From Myxococcus landrumus (GTDB taxonomy: Bacteria; Myxococcota; Myxococcia; Myxococcales; Myxococcaceae): 64,000 nucleotides of DNA. The stretch covers positions 7,680,501 to 7,744,500 of the forward strand of contig NZ_CP071091.1 in the NCBI RefSeq assembly GCF_017301635.1, in the 5' to 3' direction. A program made the position numbers and the translations under genes. A model generated the notes under the pieces. It did no database searches, had not been told where the DNA came from, and was given only the letters and a program-made list of their open reading frames with translations. The first letter of the stretch is position 1. Every line of letters starts with the position of its first letter. Positions 24,963-33,122 of the stretch are shown here, piece by piece.

Positions 24963-27900
24963 ATGACGTCCGCCAGCAGTCAGGTTCCGCTCGTCTTTGG
25001 CCGCTACGCGGTGCTGAACAGGCTTGCCGTGGGTGGCATGGGAGAAATCTTCCTGGCCCGGCAGGTGGGCGTCAGCGGCTTCGAGCGGACCGTCATCCTC
25101 AAGAGCCTGCTGCCGGATCTGCTGGAGCAGGAGGGCTCGCTGGAGATGTTCCTCGACGAGGCGCGAGTGGCCGCGCGCCTCAACCACCCGAACGTCGTCT
25201 CCGTGTTCGAGGTGGGCGAGTGGGAGGGAACCTTCTACATCGCCATGGAGTACATCGAGGGCGAGCACCTGGGGCGTCTGGCCCGCACGGCCTCGCGCAC
25301 CGGCGTCGCGCTGAGTCCGTCTGTCTGCGCGGAGGTCATCCGCGACGCGGCGCTGGGGTTGGACCATGCGCACCAGGCGGTGGATGCCCAGGGCCTGCCG
25401 TTGGAGCTGGTCCACCGCGACATCAGTCCGCAGAACATCATGGTGCGGCTGGACGGGGTGACGAAGGTGGTGGACTTCGGCGTGGCCAAGGCGAGCAATC
25501 GCTCCACGCGCACGCGCACCGGCATCCTCAAAGGCAAGCTGCGCTACATGTCGCCCGAGCAGATCCGCAACCAACCGCTCGACGGGCGCAGTGACCAGTA
25601 CGCGCTGGGCGTAGTGCTGTGGGAGCTGGTGACGCACCGGCCCCTGGTCGAAACCGACAACCCTCCGGAGGCGATGCGCCGCATCGCGCTGACGCCCGCG
25701 CTCAAGCCGTCGATGCTCGTCGACGGGGTCTCTCCTCGCCTGGACTCCATCATCCTGCGCATGCTGGCCAAGCCGCGTGAGCAGCGCTTCGAGCGCTGCG
25801 CCGATGTGGCCCGCGCGCTCCAGGAGTACCTGGACGAGAACCCTCGTGGTCCCGAGGACTCGGTCTCCGCGACGGCGGAGCGGCTGGTGGGCGAGATGGT
25901 CCGCTCGAGGAAGCGCGAGTCCTCGGCGGGACTCGGCAACCTGTTGCCGCGCGGCTCCGCGTCCACTGTGTCGTGTCCCCGCTGTGGCCAGTCGACCAGT
26001 GGCACCAGCCGCTTCTGTCCTCACTGTGGCAGTGCGCTGGGGGGCGCGGCGTCGGAGACTCCCTCCGGAGGCTCGTCGCGCCCGGTCGTCGCGAAGGCGG
26101 GGGAGGAGAAGACTCGCTCCACGGTGTCCCCGGTCGGAGATGTCGCCGAGGTCACCACGGGGCAGTTCATCGACGCGGAGGCCCCGCCGACAGAGCTCCA
26201 GGAGTCCTCCACCGTGCCGGCGTTGGAGGCGTCCCGGTTCGTGGAGGGCGCGGCCGCGGCCACCGCGCGGATTCGTGGACGGGAGTCCGGCTCGCTCAAG
26301 CGCAAGCTGGTCATCGTCACGGTGGAGCTGGGGGGCGCGGACACGCTGCGCCAGACAGTGGGAGAAGAGGAGGGGATGGAGTCGCTGGGACAGTTGATGG
26401 ACCTGGCCGCTTCCATCGCCGAGCGGCATGAGGCGGAGGTGGTGCAGCTCACCGAGTCGCGCTGGAGCGTGGCGTTCGGCCTCCCGGTGTCGCGGCGGGA
26501 TGACCCGCTTCGCGCGGTCCGCTGCGCCCTCGAGTTGATGCGCGCGGTGGAGACGCTGTCGCTGTCCGCCGTCCTCGCGCTGAGGGCCGGGTTGGAGTTC
26601 GACGCGGTGCTGGTGAGCGGAGGCGGTGGGCGCACGCCCTGGCGCGTGACGGGGGCGGCGCTGGAGCGGTCCGTCATGCTGGCCCAGGCCGCGGGCGCCG
26701 GTGAGCTGCTGGCGGGCCCGGCCGCGAAGGCCCTGCTGGATGAGGGTGTTCGCTTCGGCGCCGAGCGCACGTTGCCGTCGGGTGTCGTCTGGCGTGTGGA
26801 GGGGCTGGGCGGAGTGGTTCGCAGCGTGCCCTTCGTGGGACGCGCGGAGGTGCTGGCGTCGGCCCGGTCCGTGGTGGATGGCGTGTGCGCGGGGCAGAGC
26901 GGAGGACGGCTCTTCGCGGGGGGCGCGGGCATGGGCAAGAGCCGCCTCCTGGAAGCGGTGGCCGAGCGCGCGGCGAGCGTGGCGTCCCTGCGGGTGGTGC
27001 GGACCAGCGCGGAGGACCTGCGTGGCACCGGTGCCATGGGGTTGATGCGTTCGGTGCTCACGGGGCTGGCGCGGACGCTGGGGCTCCCGCCGGAGGGTGC
27101 GCCGCTTCAGCCCTTGGGCTCATTGGGGCTCTCCGCGCAGGAGGTCTCCGCGTTGTGGCGGCGGCTGTCCTCGGGGGGGCCTTCGGGGCAGCTCCACGCG
27201 GCGGACTCCGCGGTGGTGGAGACGTTGTCGCGCGCTGCTCGCCCCGGTGGACTGTTGCTGCTCGTGGATGACGTGCACCACGCGGATGTCGCGTCGCTGG
27301 AGCTGTTGATGATGCTCCTTCGCGCGCCGGATTCACGGGTGGCGCTGGTGGCGACGACGGCGCCGGATGCGCTGCCCGTGGCGCTCGCCGCGCTCCCGTA
27401 CTCGGTGCTGGAGGGCATGCCCCGGTTGGAGCTCCGCGCGCTGCTGGAGGCGACGCTCGGCGCGCCGCCGAGCCCGGAGGTGGAGAAGCTCATCGCCGAG
27501 CGCGCTCACGGAAATCCCTCCTTCGCCCTGGAGTTGATGCGGGCCCTGGTCGACCGGGGCGCGGTGCAGCGCCTGGGCGGTGTCTGGCATTCCACGGCGC
27601 CCCTCGCGAGCGCGGTGCTTCCGGACAGCCTGGGCCTCGCGCTGGGGGCGCGTCTGGACCTGCTCCCCGCTCAGCTCCAGCGCTTCCTCTCACGCGCCGC
27701 GGTGGAGGGCTCCGTCTTCTCCACCGCGCTGGTGCGGGCCTCCCTCACGGACGATGGGGGCGCGGCCGATGCCGCCGAGCTGCTCGTCGTGGACGGCTGG
27801 CTCACGGAGCTGCGCGAGCGTCCCGGCTGTTTCCGCTTTCAACAGGAGCTGGCGCGTCAGGTGTTGCTGGAGCGGCAGCCGGCGAGCGCGGTGCGTCGCG

Positions 27901-28904
27901 CGCATCAAGAGCTGGCCGATGCGCTGGGGCAGGAAGCCTTCGCGTCGGAGCCCGCGCGCGAGGTGCGCGTGGCGGACCATCTGCTTGCCGCCGCTGCACC
28001 TCAGGCCGCCGTGGCGTGTGAGCGCGCCGGTGAGCGGCTCTTCGCTCGAGGGGAGTGGCGCGCGGCCTCCGACTACTTCAAGCGGGCCATGGGCGAGGGC
28101 GCGGGGGCCACGCCCTCCGCGCGTCTGTGGCAGTTGGGGATGCTGACACGGGCCTGCACCTGCCTGACGCAAGTGGAGCCCACGGCCGTGGAGCCGTTGG
28201 CGGTGCCCTGGTTGGAGAAGCTCCCCGACTCGGAGGCGCTCGCGGCTCGCGCGGAAGTGGTGCGGCGCATCGCCTCCGCGGAGCTCAAGCTGGGCCGCGT
28301 GGCGTCCGCGGAGGCGAGGCTGCAAGCGATTCGAGCCGCCGCCGCCGTGGACCCGGAGGTGGAGGCGTGGGTGTTGGGTGAGCGCGCCCGGGCCCGTGAG
28401 GCGCGCGGTGATATCTCCGGCGCGGTGGAGTTGCTCACCCAGGCCTTCCATCGCATGGGAGGAAGGCCCGCGCGCGCGGCGGACTTCTATTGGGAACACC
28501 TCAACCTGTTGGGTCGCCTCCAGCTTCGGCTCCAGCAGCCGGAGAAGGCTCGCACCAGCTTCACCCATGCATCCGAACAGGCCCGAGCCGCGGGCAGCCT
28601 GGTGGGGCAGGCCCGGGCCCTCTCCAACCTCGCGGGTCTGCGTGTCCTCGCGGGCGAGCACGCCCCGGCACTGACGGAGCTGGAGCGCGCGCTCATCCTG
28701 GCGGAGCAGGGGGGAGACGCCCAGGAGGCGGCTCGCATCCATTACAACGCAGGGCGTCTTCTGGGCGCGGGAGGCCGCGTGGCCGAGGCGCGTGAGCGAT
28801 TGGTGCGGGCTCGGGAGCGCGCGCGTCTGTCTGGCTGGCGAGAGGGAGAAGCGCTGGCCACCCAGGCCCTGGGCGCGCTGGAGGCCCCATCACCCCGCGC
28901 CTGA
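24963..28904 (+). CDS. Multidomain Ser/Thr kinase with zinc ribbon, cyclase-like domain, ATPase and helical repeats
   Basis: A 1313-residue signalling protein. Residues 12-290 are a Hanks-type kinase: glycine loop GGMGEIF, Lys47 in ILKSLL, HRD at 151-153, DFG at 171-173 and YMSPEQ. Two CxxC knuckles (CPRCG 338, CPHCG 352) form a small zinc ribbon. Residues of about 445-600 resemble a class III nucleotide cyclase that has lost its metal and transition-state residues. An AAA/STAND-type ATPase follows with Walker A GGAGMGKS (653-660) and Walker B LLLLVDD (763-770). The remaining 400 residues are TPR-like helical repeats. Similar kinase-ATPase-TPR proteins are common in myxobacteria and act as signal hubs. 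HEAT and HD proteins lie directly downstream. The ligand and targets are unknown. Confidence 0.9.
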   Translation: MTSASSQVPLVFGRYAVLNRLAVGGMGEIFLARQVGVSGFERTVILKSLLPDLLEQEGSLEMFLDEARVAARLNHPNVVSVFEVGEWEGTFYIAMEYIEGEHLGRLARTASRTGVALSPSVCAEVIRDAALGLDHAHQAVDAQGLPLELVHRDISPQNIMVRLDGVTKVVDFGVAKASNRSTRTRTGILKGKLRYMSPEQIRNQPLDGRSDQYALGVVLWELVTHRPLVETDNPPEAMRRIALTPALKPSMLVDGVSPRLDSIILRMLAKPREQRFERCADVARALQEYLDENPRGPEDSVSATAERLVGEMVRSRKRESSAGLGNLLPRGSASTVSCPRCGQSTSGTSRFCPHCGSALGGAASETPSGGSSRPVVAKAGEEKTRSTVSPVGDVAEVTTGQFIDAEAPPTELQESSTVPALEASRFVEGAAAATARIRGRESGSLKRKLVIVTVELGGADTLRQTVGEEEGMESLGQLMDLAASIAERHEAEVVQLTESRWSVAFGLPVSRRDDPLRAVRCALELMRAVETLSLSAVLALRAGLEFDAVLVSGGGGRTPWRVTGAALERSVMLAQAAGAGELLAGPAAKALLDEGVRFGAERTLPSGVVWRVEGLGGVVRSVPFVGRAEVLASARSVVDGVCAGQSGGRLFAGGAGMGKSRLLEAVAERAASVASLRVVRTSAEDLRGTGAMGLMRSVLTGLARTLGLPPEGAPLQPLGSLGLSAQEVSALWRRLSSGGPSGQLHAADSAVVETLSRAARPGGLLLLVDDVHHADVASLELLMMLLRAPDSRVALVATTAPDALPVALAALPYSVLEGMPRLELRALLEATLGAPPSPEVEKLIAERAHGNPSFALELMRALVDRGAVQRLGGVWHSTAPLASAVLPDSLGLALGARLDLLPAQLQRFLSRAAVEGSVFSTALVRASLTDDGGAADAAELLVVDGWLTELRERPGCFRFQQELARQVLLERQPASAVRRAHQELADALGQEAFASEPAREVRVADHLLAAAAPQAAVACERAGERLFARGEWRAASDYFKRAMGEGAGATPSARLWQLGMLTRACTCLTQVEPTAVEPLAVPWLEKLPDSEALAARAEVVRRIASAELKLGRVASAEARLQAIRAAAAVDPEVEAWVLGERARAREARGDISGAVELLTQAFHRMGGRPARAADFYWEHLNLLGRLQLRLQQPEKARTSFTHASEQARAAGSLVGQARALSNLAGLRVLAGEHAPALTELERALILAEQGGDAQEAARIHYNAGRLLGAGGRVAEARERLVRARERARLSGWREGEALATQALGALEAPSPRA

Positions 28905-28954
28905 GGACCCCATGGCTGGATTCTGGATTTCATTCCCTGACGTGCCTTCAATGA

Positions 28955-30703
28955 ATGGCTAACGCCATGCCTGTTCCCACACCCAGAGGTCAGGTCCCCG
29001 CCCCGGTCTCCGCAGGTTCGCCCGTCCTCAGCCGTGAGGAGGTGGCGACGGAGGTGGGGCACGCGCTGAACAAGGTGCTCAATTCCTATCGCTTCTATGC
29101 GGAGGGGCACTCGGCGCTGGTGGAGGTCCAGCAGCGGCTGGGCGAGGCGGTGCGGCGCTTCCACGACGTGACGGGCGAGGCGGTGGTGTTGCACATCCGC
29201 TCCTCGATGTTGCTCTTGGGAGATGTGGTGCTGGTGGAGGCGGCGTCCGTGAAGGACTCGGTGACGCGGCCCCTCTTCCTGGAAGGGGTTCAGGAGATAC
29301 TGTTGCAACCCGGTCTGGAAGTGGAGGAGCTGGGCGCCTTCCTGGGCATGTGGCACCGGGCGCTCCAGCGGAACCTGCCGCCGGAGTACGACTTCTACAC
29401 CTGGTTCTGGGAGCGGGGCTTCGAGGACATCGAGCTGGTCGTCGCGGAGGTGCCCGCCTCGGCGGACACGGGTGAGTCCGCGCAGGCGGAGGCGCAGCTC
29501 GCCGAGCGCGAGGAGCAGCTCTTCGCGGAGCTCACGCGGCGCCAGGGCTCGGGCTCGAGCAAGCGCCGTCCCGTGGGGCATGACGAGTGGTTGGCGCGAC
29601 TGGAGGCGGAGGTGCTCGCTCCCGTCAGCGCGCAGGACCTGCTGCGCACGGGGGCCCCTGCCTTCACGGGGGCGAGCGACGCGGAGCTGGCGGAGCTGCG
29701 AGGGCTCCTGGAGCGTGAGCGCAAGGGCGAGGGCGTGCAGGAGCGCAGCGTGTGGGTGGTGTGGGGGCTGCTCGCGGTGTGCCGCGAGGAGGAGCGCTCG
29801 GAGCTCCTGGGGTGGATGGAGGAGCTGCTGTCGGGGATGGTGTCCCACGGCCACTGGGCGGAGCTGTCGCAGGTGGTGCAAGGGATGACGCGGGATGCGC
29901 GAGCGTCCTCGGCTCGCGCGCCGGACCTGTTCTTCGTCACCCGGTTGTTCTTCCGCGAGGGGATGCGCTTCGCCCTGGCCCAGGCCACCGCCCAGCCGGG
30001 GCTCCTGCTGCGCGTGCTGGAGCTCTTGAGCACGCTGCCTCGCGATGCCTTGCAGGGGGCGACGGACCTGCTGTTCGAGCTGCCTTCACCCGAGGCCCGC
30101 GGCGCGCTCGCGAAGCTGCTCGTGCGCCGGGGCATCTCGCTGAACGTGTTGGTGGCGCGGGCCTCGTCCCTGGGCGAGAAGGACCTGGACTGGTTGCAGT
30201 CCCTGCGCGAGTCGGGGCCGGAGGCCCAGCCGCTGACGGCGGCGCTGCTGGGGCATCCCCGGCCGGAGGTTCGGGCGGCGCTGCTGGCGCGGCTGAGTCC
30301 GCGGGACGTGGAGGCTCAGCGCGCGCCGCTGTTGAAGCTGCTCGCGGACCCTTCGGCCGGAGTGCGTGGCGCCGTGCTGGTGTTGCTGGTGCGGTACGGC
30401 GTGGACGCGGCGGTGGGGCCGCTGGTCGCCCGGCTCGATGCCCGCATGGAGCCCCGCGAGCGCATGGCGGTGCTGCGTGCGCTGGCGGACCTGGGCGGGC
30501 CCATCGCCGGCGCGGCGCTCCGCTCCGCCTTCGAGCGCGAGCAGGAGACGGAGATGAAGGTCCACTGTGCCCAGTGCATCGGCATCCTTGGAGACCCGAG
30601 GGCCCGGCCGCTGCTGGAGGCGGTGGTGAACAAGTTGTTCGCGCCCCGCTTGCTCAAGCAGGCCTGCCGCGAGGCCTTGGCGCAGCTGGCACCCGTGGGA
30701 TGA
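28955..30703 (+). CDS. HEAT-repeat protein with N-terminal myxobacterial module
   Basis: A 582-residue soluble protein. Residues of about 28-130 (from VGHALNKVLNSYRFY to LGAFLGMW) form a module shared with the next gene. A charged linker with an acidic/basic coiled-coil-like run (ERERKGEGVQERS) follows, and the C-terminal 250 residues are HEAT-type paired helices, seen in repeats such as PEVRAALLARL, AGVRGAVLVLLVRYG, RERMAVLRALADLGG and MKVHCAQCIGILGDP. HEAT repeats make protein-binding scaffolds. The ATG at 28955 lacks a clear ribosome site; ATG 28967 is possible. It sits 50 bases after the kinase gene and 35 bases before the HD gene, so the three may be one operon. Confidence 0.78.
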   Translation: MANAMPVPTPRGQVPAPVSAGSPVLSREEVATEVGHALNKVLNSYRFYAEGHSALVEVQQRLGEAVRRFHDVTGEAVVLHIRSSMLLLGDVVLVEAASVKDSVTRPLFLEGVQEILLQPGLEVEELGAFLGMWHRALQRNLPPEYDFYTWFWERGFEDIELVVAEVPASADTGESAQAEAQLAEREEQLFAELTRRQGSGSSKRRPVGHDEWLARLEAEVLAPVSAQDLLRTGAPAFTGASDAELAELRGLLERERKGEGVQERSVWVVWGLLAVCREEERSELLGWMEELLSGMVSHGHWAELSQVVQGMTRDARASSARAPDLFFVTRLFFREGMRFALAQATAQPGLLLRVLELLSTLPRDALQGATDLLFELPSPEARGALAKLLVRRGISLNVLVARASSLGEKDLDWLQSLRESGPEAQPLTAALLGHPRPEVRAALLARLSPRDVEAQRAPLLKLLADPSAGVRGAVLVLLVRYGVDAAVGPLVARLDARMEPRERMAVLRALADLGGPIAGAALRSAFEREQETEMKVHCAQCIGILGDPRARPLLEAVVNKLFAPRLLKQACREALAQLAPVG

Positions 30704-30738
30704 GTTGAAGACCTGGAGGTCCGGGGGGACGAGCACCG

Positions 30739-32088
30739 ATGGATACGGAGACGACGCGAGAGGAAGCGGCCAAGGTGGGTCCCCGGCTCATGGGGCTCAT
30801 GGTGCGGTGCTTGAACACGGTGTCGCTGCACGACGTGGACAACGCGGGAGTGAAGGAAGGCATCGAGGAGCTGGGCGCGGTGCTGGACTCGGTGCTGCGC
30901 GGACGCGCGACCGTGGAGCTCCAGTGCGTGGGCGGCATCCCGTTCTTTTGCGGCACGAGGATGAAGCTGGGCGAGGAGCACCTGGACATGACCGTCGCGC
31001 TGCGCCGGTACCTCGAGAACCTCCAGGTGCAGGAGATATCGTTCGGCACGGGCCTGCGCCGGGAGCACCTGCGCGCCTTCCTCCTCGCCTTCCAGAAGCA
31101 TCGGCGCACCCAGAAGCCCCAGGGCATCCTCCTGGAGAAGCTGGGCCCCATCCGCCTGCGCGAGGTGCTGACCTCCAACAGCGCGCTGACGCCGCGCGAG
31201 GTGATGCTGCGCTACTACGCGCGGCTCGTCGTCCTCCTCAAGCACGTCATCTCCTCGCAAGCGCAGGTGCGCGTGGAGCGCTTCCGCCGCGTGCTGTTGC
31301 GGCTGGCGGAGGTCTCCGTGGGACACGAGGCCCTCCTGGTGGGGCTCACCCGCTTTCGCCGCACGGACGTGGATGGAGGACAGCACGGCGCGGCGGTGGC
31401 GGTGCTGTCGTTGCTGATGGCGCGGCGACTGGGGCTGTCTCGTGCCCAGCAATTGGACCTGGCGCTGAGCGGGCTGTTCCATGACCTGGGCCGGGGCACC
31501 ACCACCCTCTCTCCGGAGCAGGACTTCGACCGGGCCTCGCACGAGCTGCTGGCGCGGCGAGGTCCGCTGAAGACGGCGCTGCGGCTGCTGCATCGTCCCT
31601 TGGAGTCGAACCGGCTGGAGCGCGTGGTGGCCGCGCACGACTGTCTCCAGCCGCTGTGGAGTGGTCAGGCGCAGCGGCCCGCGGGGCTCGCGGGACGGAT
31701 GCTCGCGGTGCCCTGTGCCTTCGACCTGCTGACCTTCCCCGCGCCACCCCACCCGGGGCTGGCTCCGGACACGGCGCTGAGGCTCATCACCCACCGGGCT
31801 GGCACCCGGTTCGACCCGAGGGTGGTCCGGCTGTTCACCGCGGTGGCCGGCTTCTATCCCGTGGGCACGCTGGTGCGCCTGTCGGGCGGCCAGTTGGGCG
31901 TGGTGATGGATGTCCCCACGGATTCGTCGCAGGCGGCCAGGCCCCGGGTCCGGGTCATCCAGGGGGCGGGGCGGACGAAGGCGGACTACGTCGTGGACCT
32001 GGCCGAGCCTGGCCAGAAGCTCCAAATCGTCGCGTCCCTCGATTCCACCGAGAGTGACTTCAACGTGCCTCACTTCCTCTTCTCGTAG
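30739..32088 (+). CDS. HD-GYP-like domain protein with shared N-terminal module
   Basis: A 449-residue protein. Residues of about 15-120 match the N-terminal module of the preceding HEAT protein (conserved spacing of LxxL, CVGGIPFFCGTRMK and LRREHLRAFLLAF). The second half looks like the HD-GYP phosphohydrolase group: H216 and H248-D249 in LFHDLGRG are the HD residues, and the ending FDPRVVRLFTAVAGFYPVGT with VRLSGGQLGVVMDV is the characteristic HD-GYP tail. The GYP motif itself is absent: AAHDCLQPLWSG stands in the expected place. It may therefore be an inactive or altered cyclic-di-GMP phosphodiesterase relative. It follows the HEAT gene by 35 bases and is the last gene of the kinase group. 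Confidence 0.8.
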   Translation: MDTETTREEAAKVGPRLMGLMVRCLNTVSLHDVDNAGVKEGIEELGAVLDSVLRGRATVELQCVGGIPFFCGTRMKLGEEHLDMTVALRRYLENLQVQEISFGTGLRREHLRAFLLAFQKHRRTQKPQGILLEKLGPIRLREVLTSNSALTPREVMLRYYARLVVLLKHVISSQAQVRVERFRRVLLRLAEVSVGHEALLVGLTRFRRTDVDGGQHGAAVAVLSLLMARRLGLSRAQQLDLALSGLFHDLGRGTTTLSPEQDFDRASHELLARRGPLKTALRLLHRPLESNRLERVVAAHDCLQPLWSGQAQRPAGLAGRMLAVPCAFDLLTFPAPPHPGLAPDTALRLITHRAGTRFDPRVVRLFTAVAGFYPVGTLVRLSGGQLGVVMDVPTDSSQAARPRVRVIQGAGRTKADYVVDLAEPGQKLQIVASLDSTESDFNVPHFLFS

Positions 32089-32230
32089 AGGAATCTCGGG
32101 AGGCCGCTTGCCTGGGCGCGTGCCCCCGGGCGACAGGGGCGCGAGCGGGTTTCTTCGTGGCTCGCATGAAGGAGGGCGGGCGTGGTTAAGATGCGCTCCT
32201 CTCCCGCCCTCGCCCGTTGTCGCCGCCGCC

Positions 32231-33064
32231 GTGAAGACGCCGCGCTTTTCTTTTCATGCCCTCCTGATTCTCGCTCTCGGGCTGCTGAGTGCCTGCGGGC
32301 CGACGCCCGCTTCACTGACTTTCGAGCCGCTGGAGTCGCGCTTCCTGCGCACGCCGGGGCAGAACGTGAAGCTGGGCTACGTGGTCCTCGATGCCGAGGG
32401 CCAGCGCATGTCCGAGCCGAAGCTGCGCTGGACCAGCTCCGCGCCGGATGTGGCGCTGGTTCAGGACGGCGTGATGACGGTGCGCAAGTCCGGCAAGACC
32501 ATCATCGGGGTGACGGGAGGCAAGGTCCGCGAGGCCCTGCCGTTGGACCTGGTCATCCTCAACTCGCTGGATGTGCGCGCTCCGGGCTCGGACTTCATGG
32601 AGGTGGGGCGCACCATCAAGCTGCGAGTGATGGCGCGCAATGAGCAGGGCGCATTGCTCGCCGAGGCCACTCCGGAGTTCAGCTCGTCGGACGAGACGGT
32701 GGCGCGGATAGAGGATGGGCAGCTCGTGGCGGTGCGGCCCGGCTCGGCCACGGTGAGCGCGAGCCTGGGGCACCTGTCCCGTCACATCGCCGTCCAGGTG
32801 GTGCCCGCGGACTTCGCGCGGCTGGGCCTCAACCTCACCCACCATCAATTCCAGCGCCCGGGCCAGTCGGTGATGCTGCAGGCGCGGGCCTTCAACCGCA
32901 ATGGCGTGGTGCTCGACAGCGTGCCGCTGGAGTGGTTCTCGTCGGACGCGGCCGTGGTGGCGGTGTCCCAGGATGGCCGGGTGACGGCGGTGGGCTCGGG
33001 CCGGGCGATTGTCTCCGTCGTCGCCGGCCGCCGACGCACCGCCGCGGAGTTCGTCGTTCCGTGA
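32231..33064 (+). CDS. Lipoprotein with BIG2-type Ig-like repeats
   Basis: A 277-residue envelope lipoprotein. The signal FSFHALLILALGLLSAC ends in a lipobox with Cys at about residue 20. The mature part has three bacterial Ig-like (BIG2) repeats, each with the W-x-S-S-D/A-x-x-V core and a closing G-x-A/T-x-V strand: RWTSSAPDVALVQDGVMTV, EFSSSDETVARIEDGQLV and EWFSSDAAVVAVSQDGRV. Such domains mediate adhesion or act as spacers on the surface. GTG 32231 was chosen since it gives a proper signal peptide; no ribosome site is evident. It is convergent with traB and shares a strong terminator with it. No partner is evident in the sequence. Confidence 0.85.
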   Translation: MKTPRFSFHALLILALGLLSACGPTPASLTFEPLESRFLRTPGQNVKLGYVVLDAEGQRMSEPKLRWTSSAPDVALVQDGVMTVRKSGKTIIGVTGGKVREALPLDLVILNSLDVRAPGSDFMEVGRTIKLRVMARNEQGALLAEATPEFSSSDETVARIEDGQLVAVRPGSATVSASLGHLSRHIAVQVVPADFARLGLNLTHHQFQRPGQSVMLQARAFNRNGVVLDSVPLEWFSSDAAVVAVSQDGRVTAVGSGRAIVSVVAGRRRTAAEFVVP

Positions 33065-33071
33065 AGCACCT

Positions 33072-33111
33072 CCGCACGGCGCCGCTCCCCTGAGGGAGGG
33101 CGCCGGTGCGG
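33072..33111. terminator. Strong bidirectional hairpin terminator
   Basis: CCGCACGGCGCC (33072-33083) pairs with GGCGCCGGTGCGG (33099-33111) with one bulged base, and the loop holds an inner CTCCC/GGGAG hairpin. It fills the 58-base gap between the convergent BIG2 lipoprotein and traB and should stop transcription from both sides. Confidence 0.75.
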
Positions 33112-33122
33112 CGGCAGCGGGA

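Noticed and set aside
31910..32230. Upstream extension of the BIG2 lipoprotein
   Set aside because: It overlaps the end of the HD-GYP-like gene in another frame, and the lipoprotein signal begins at GTG 32231.
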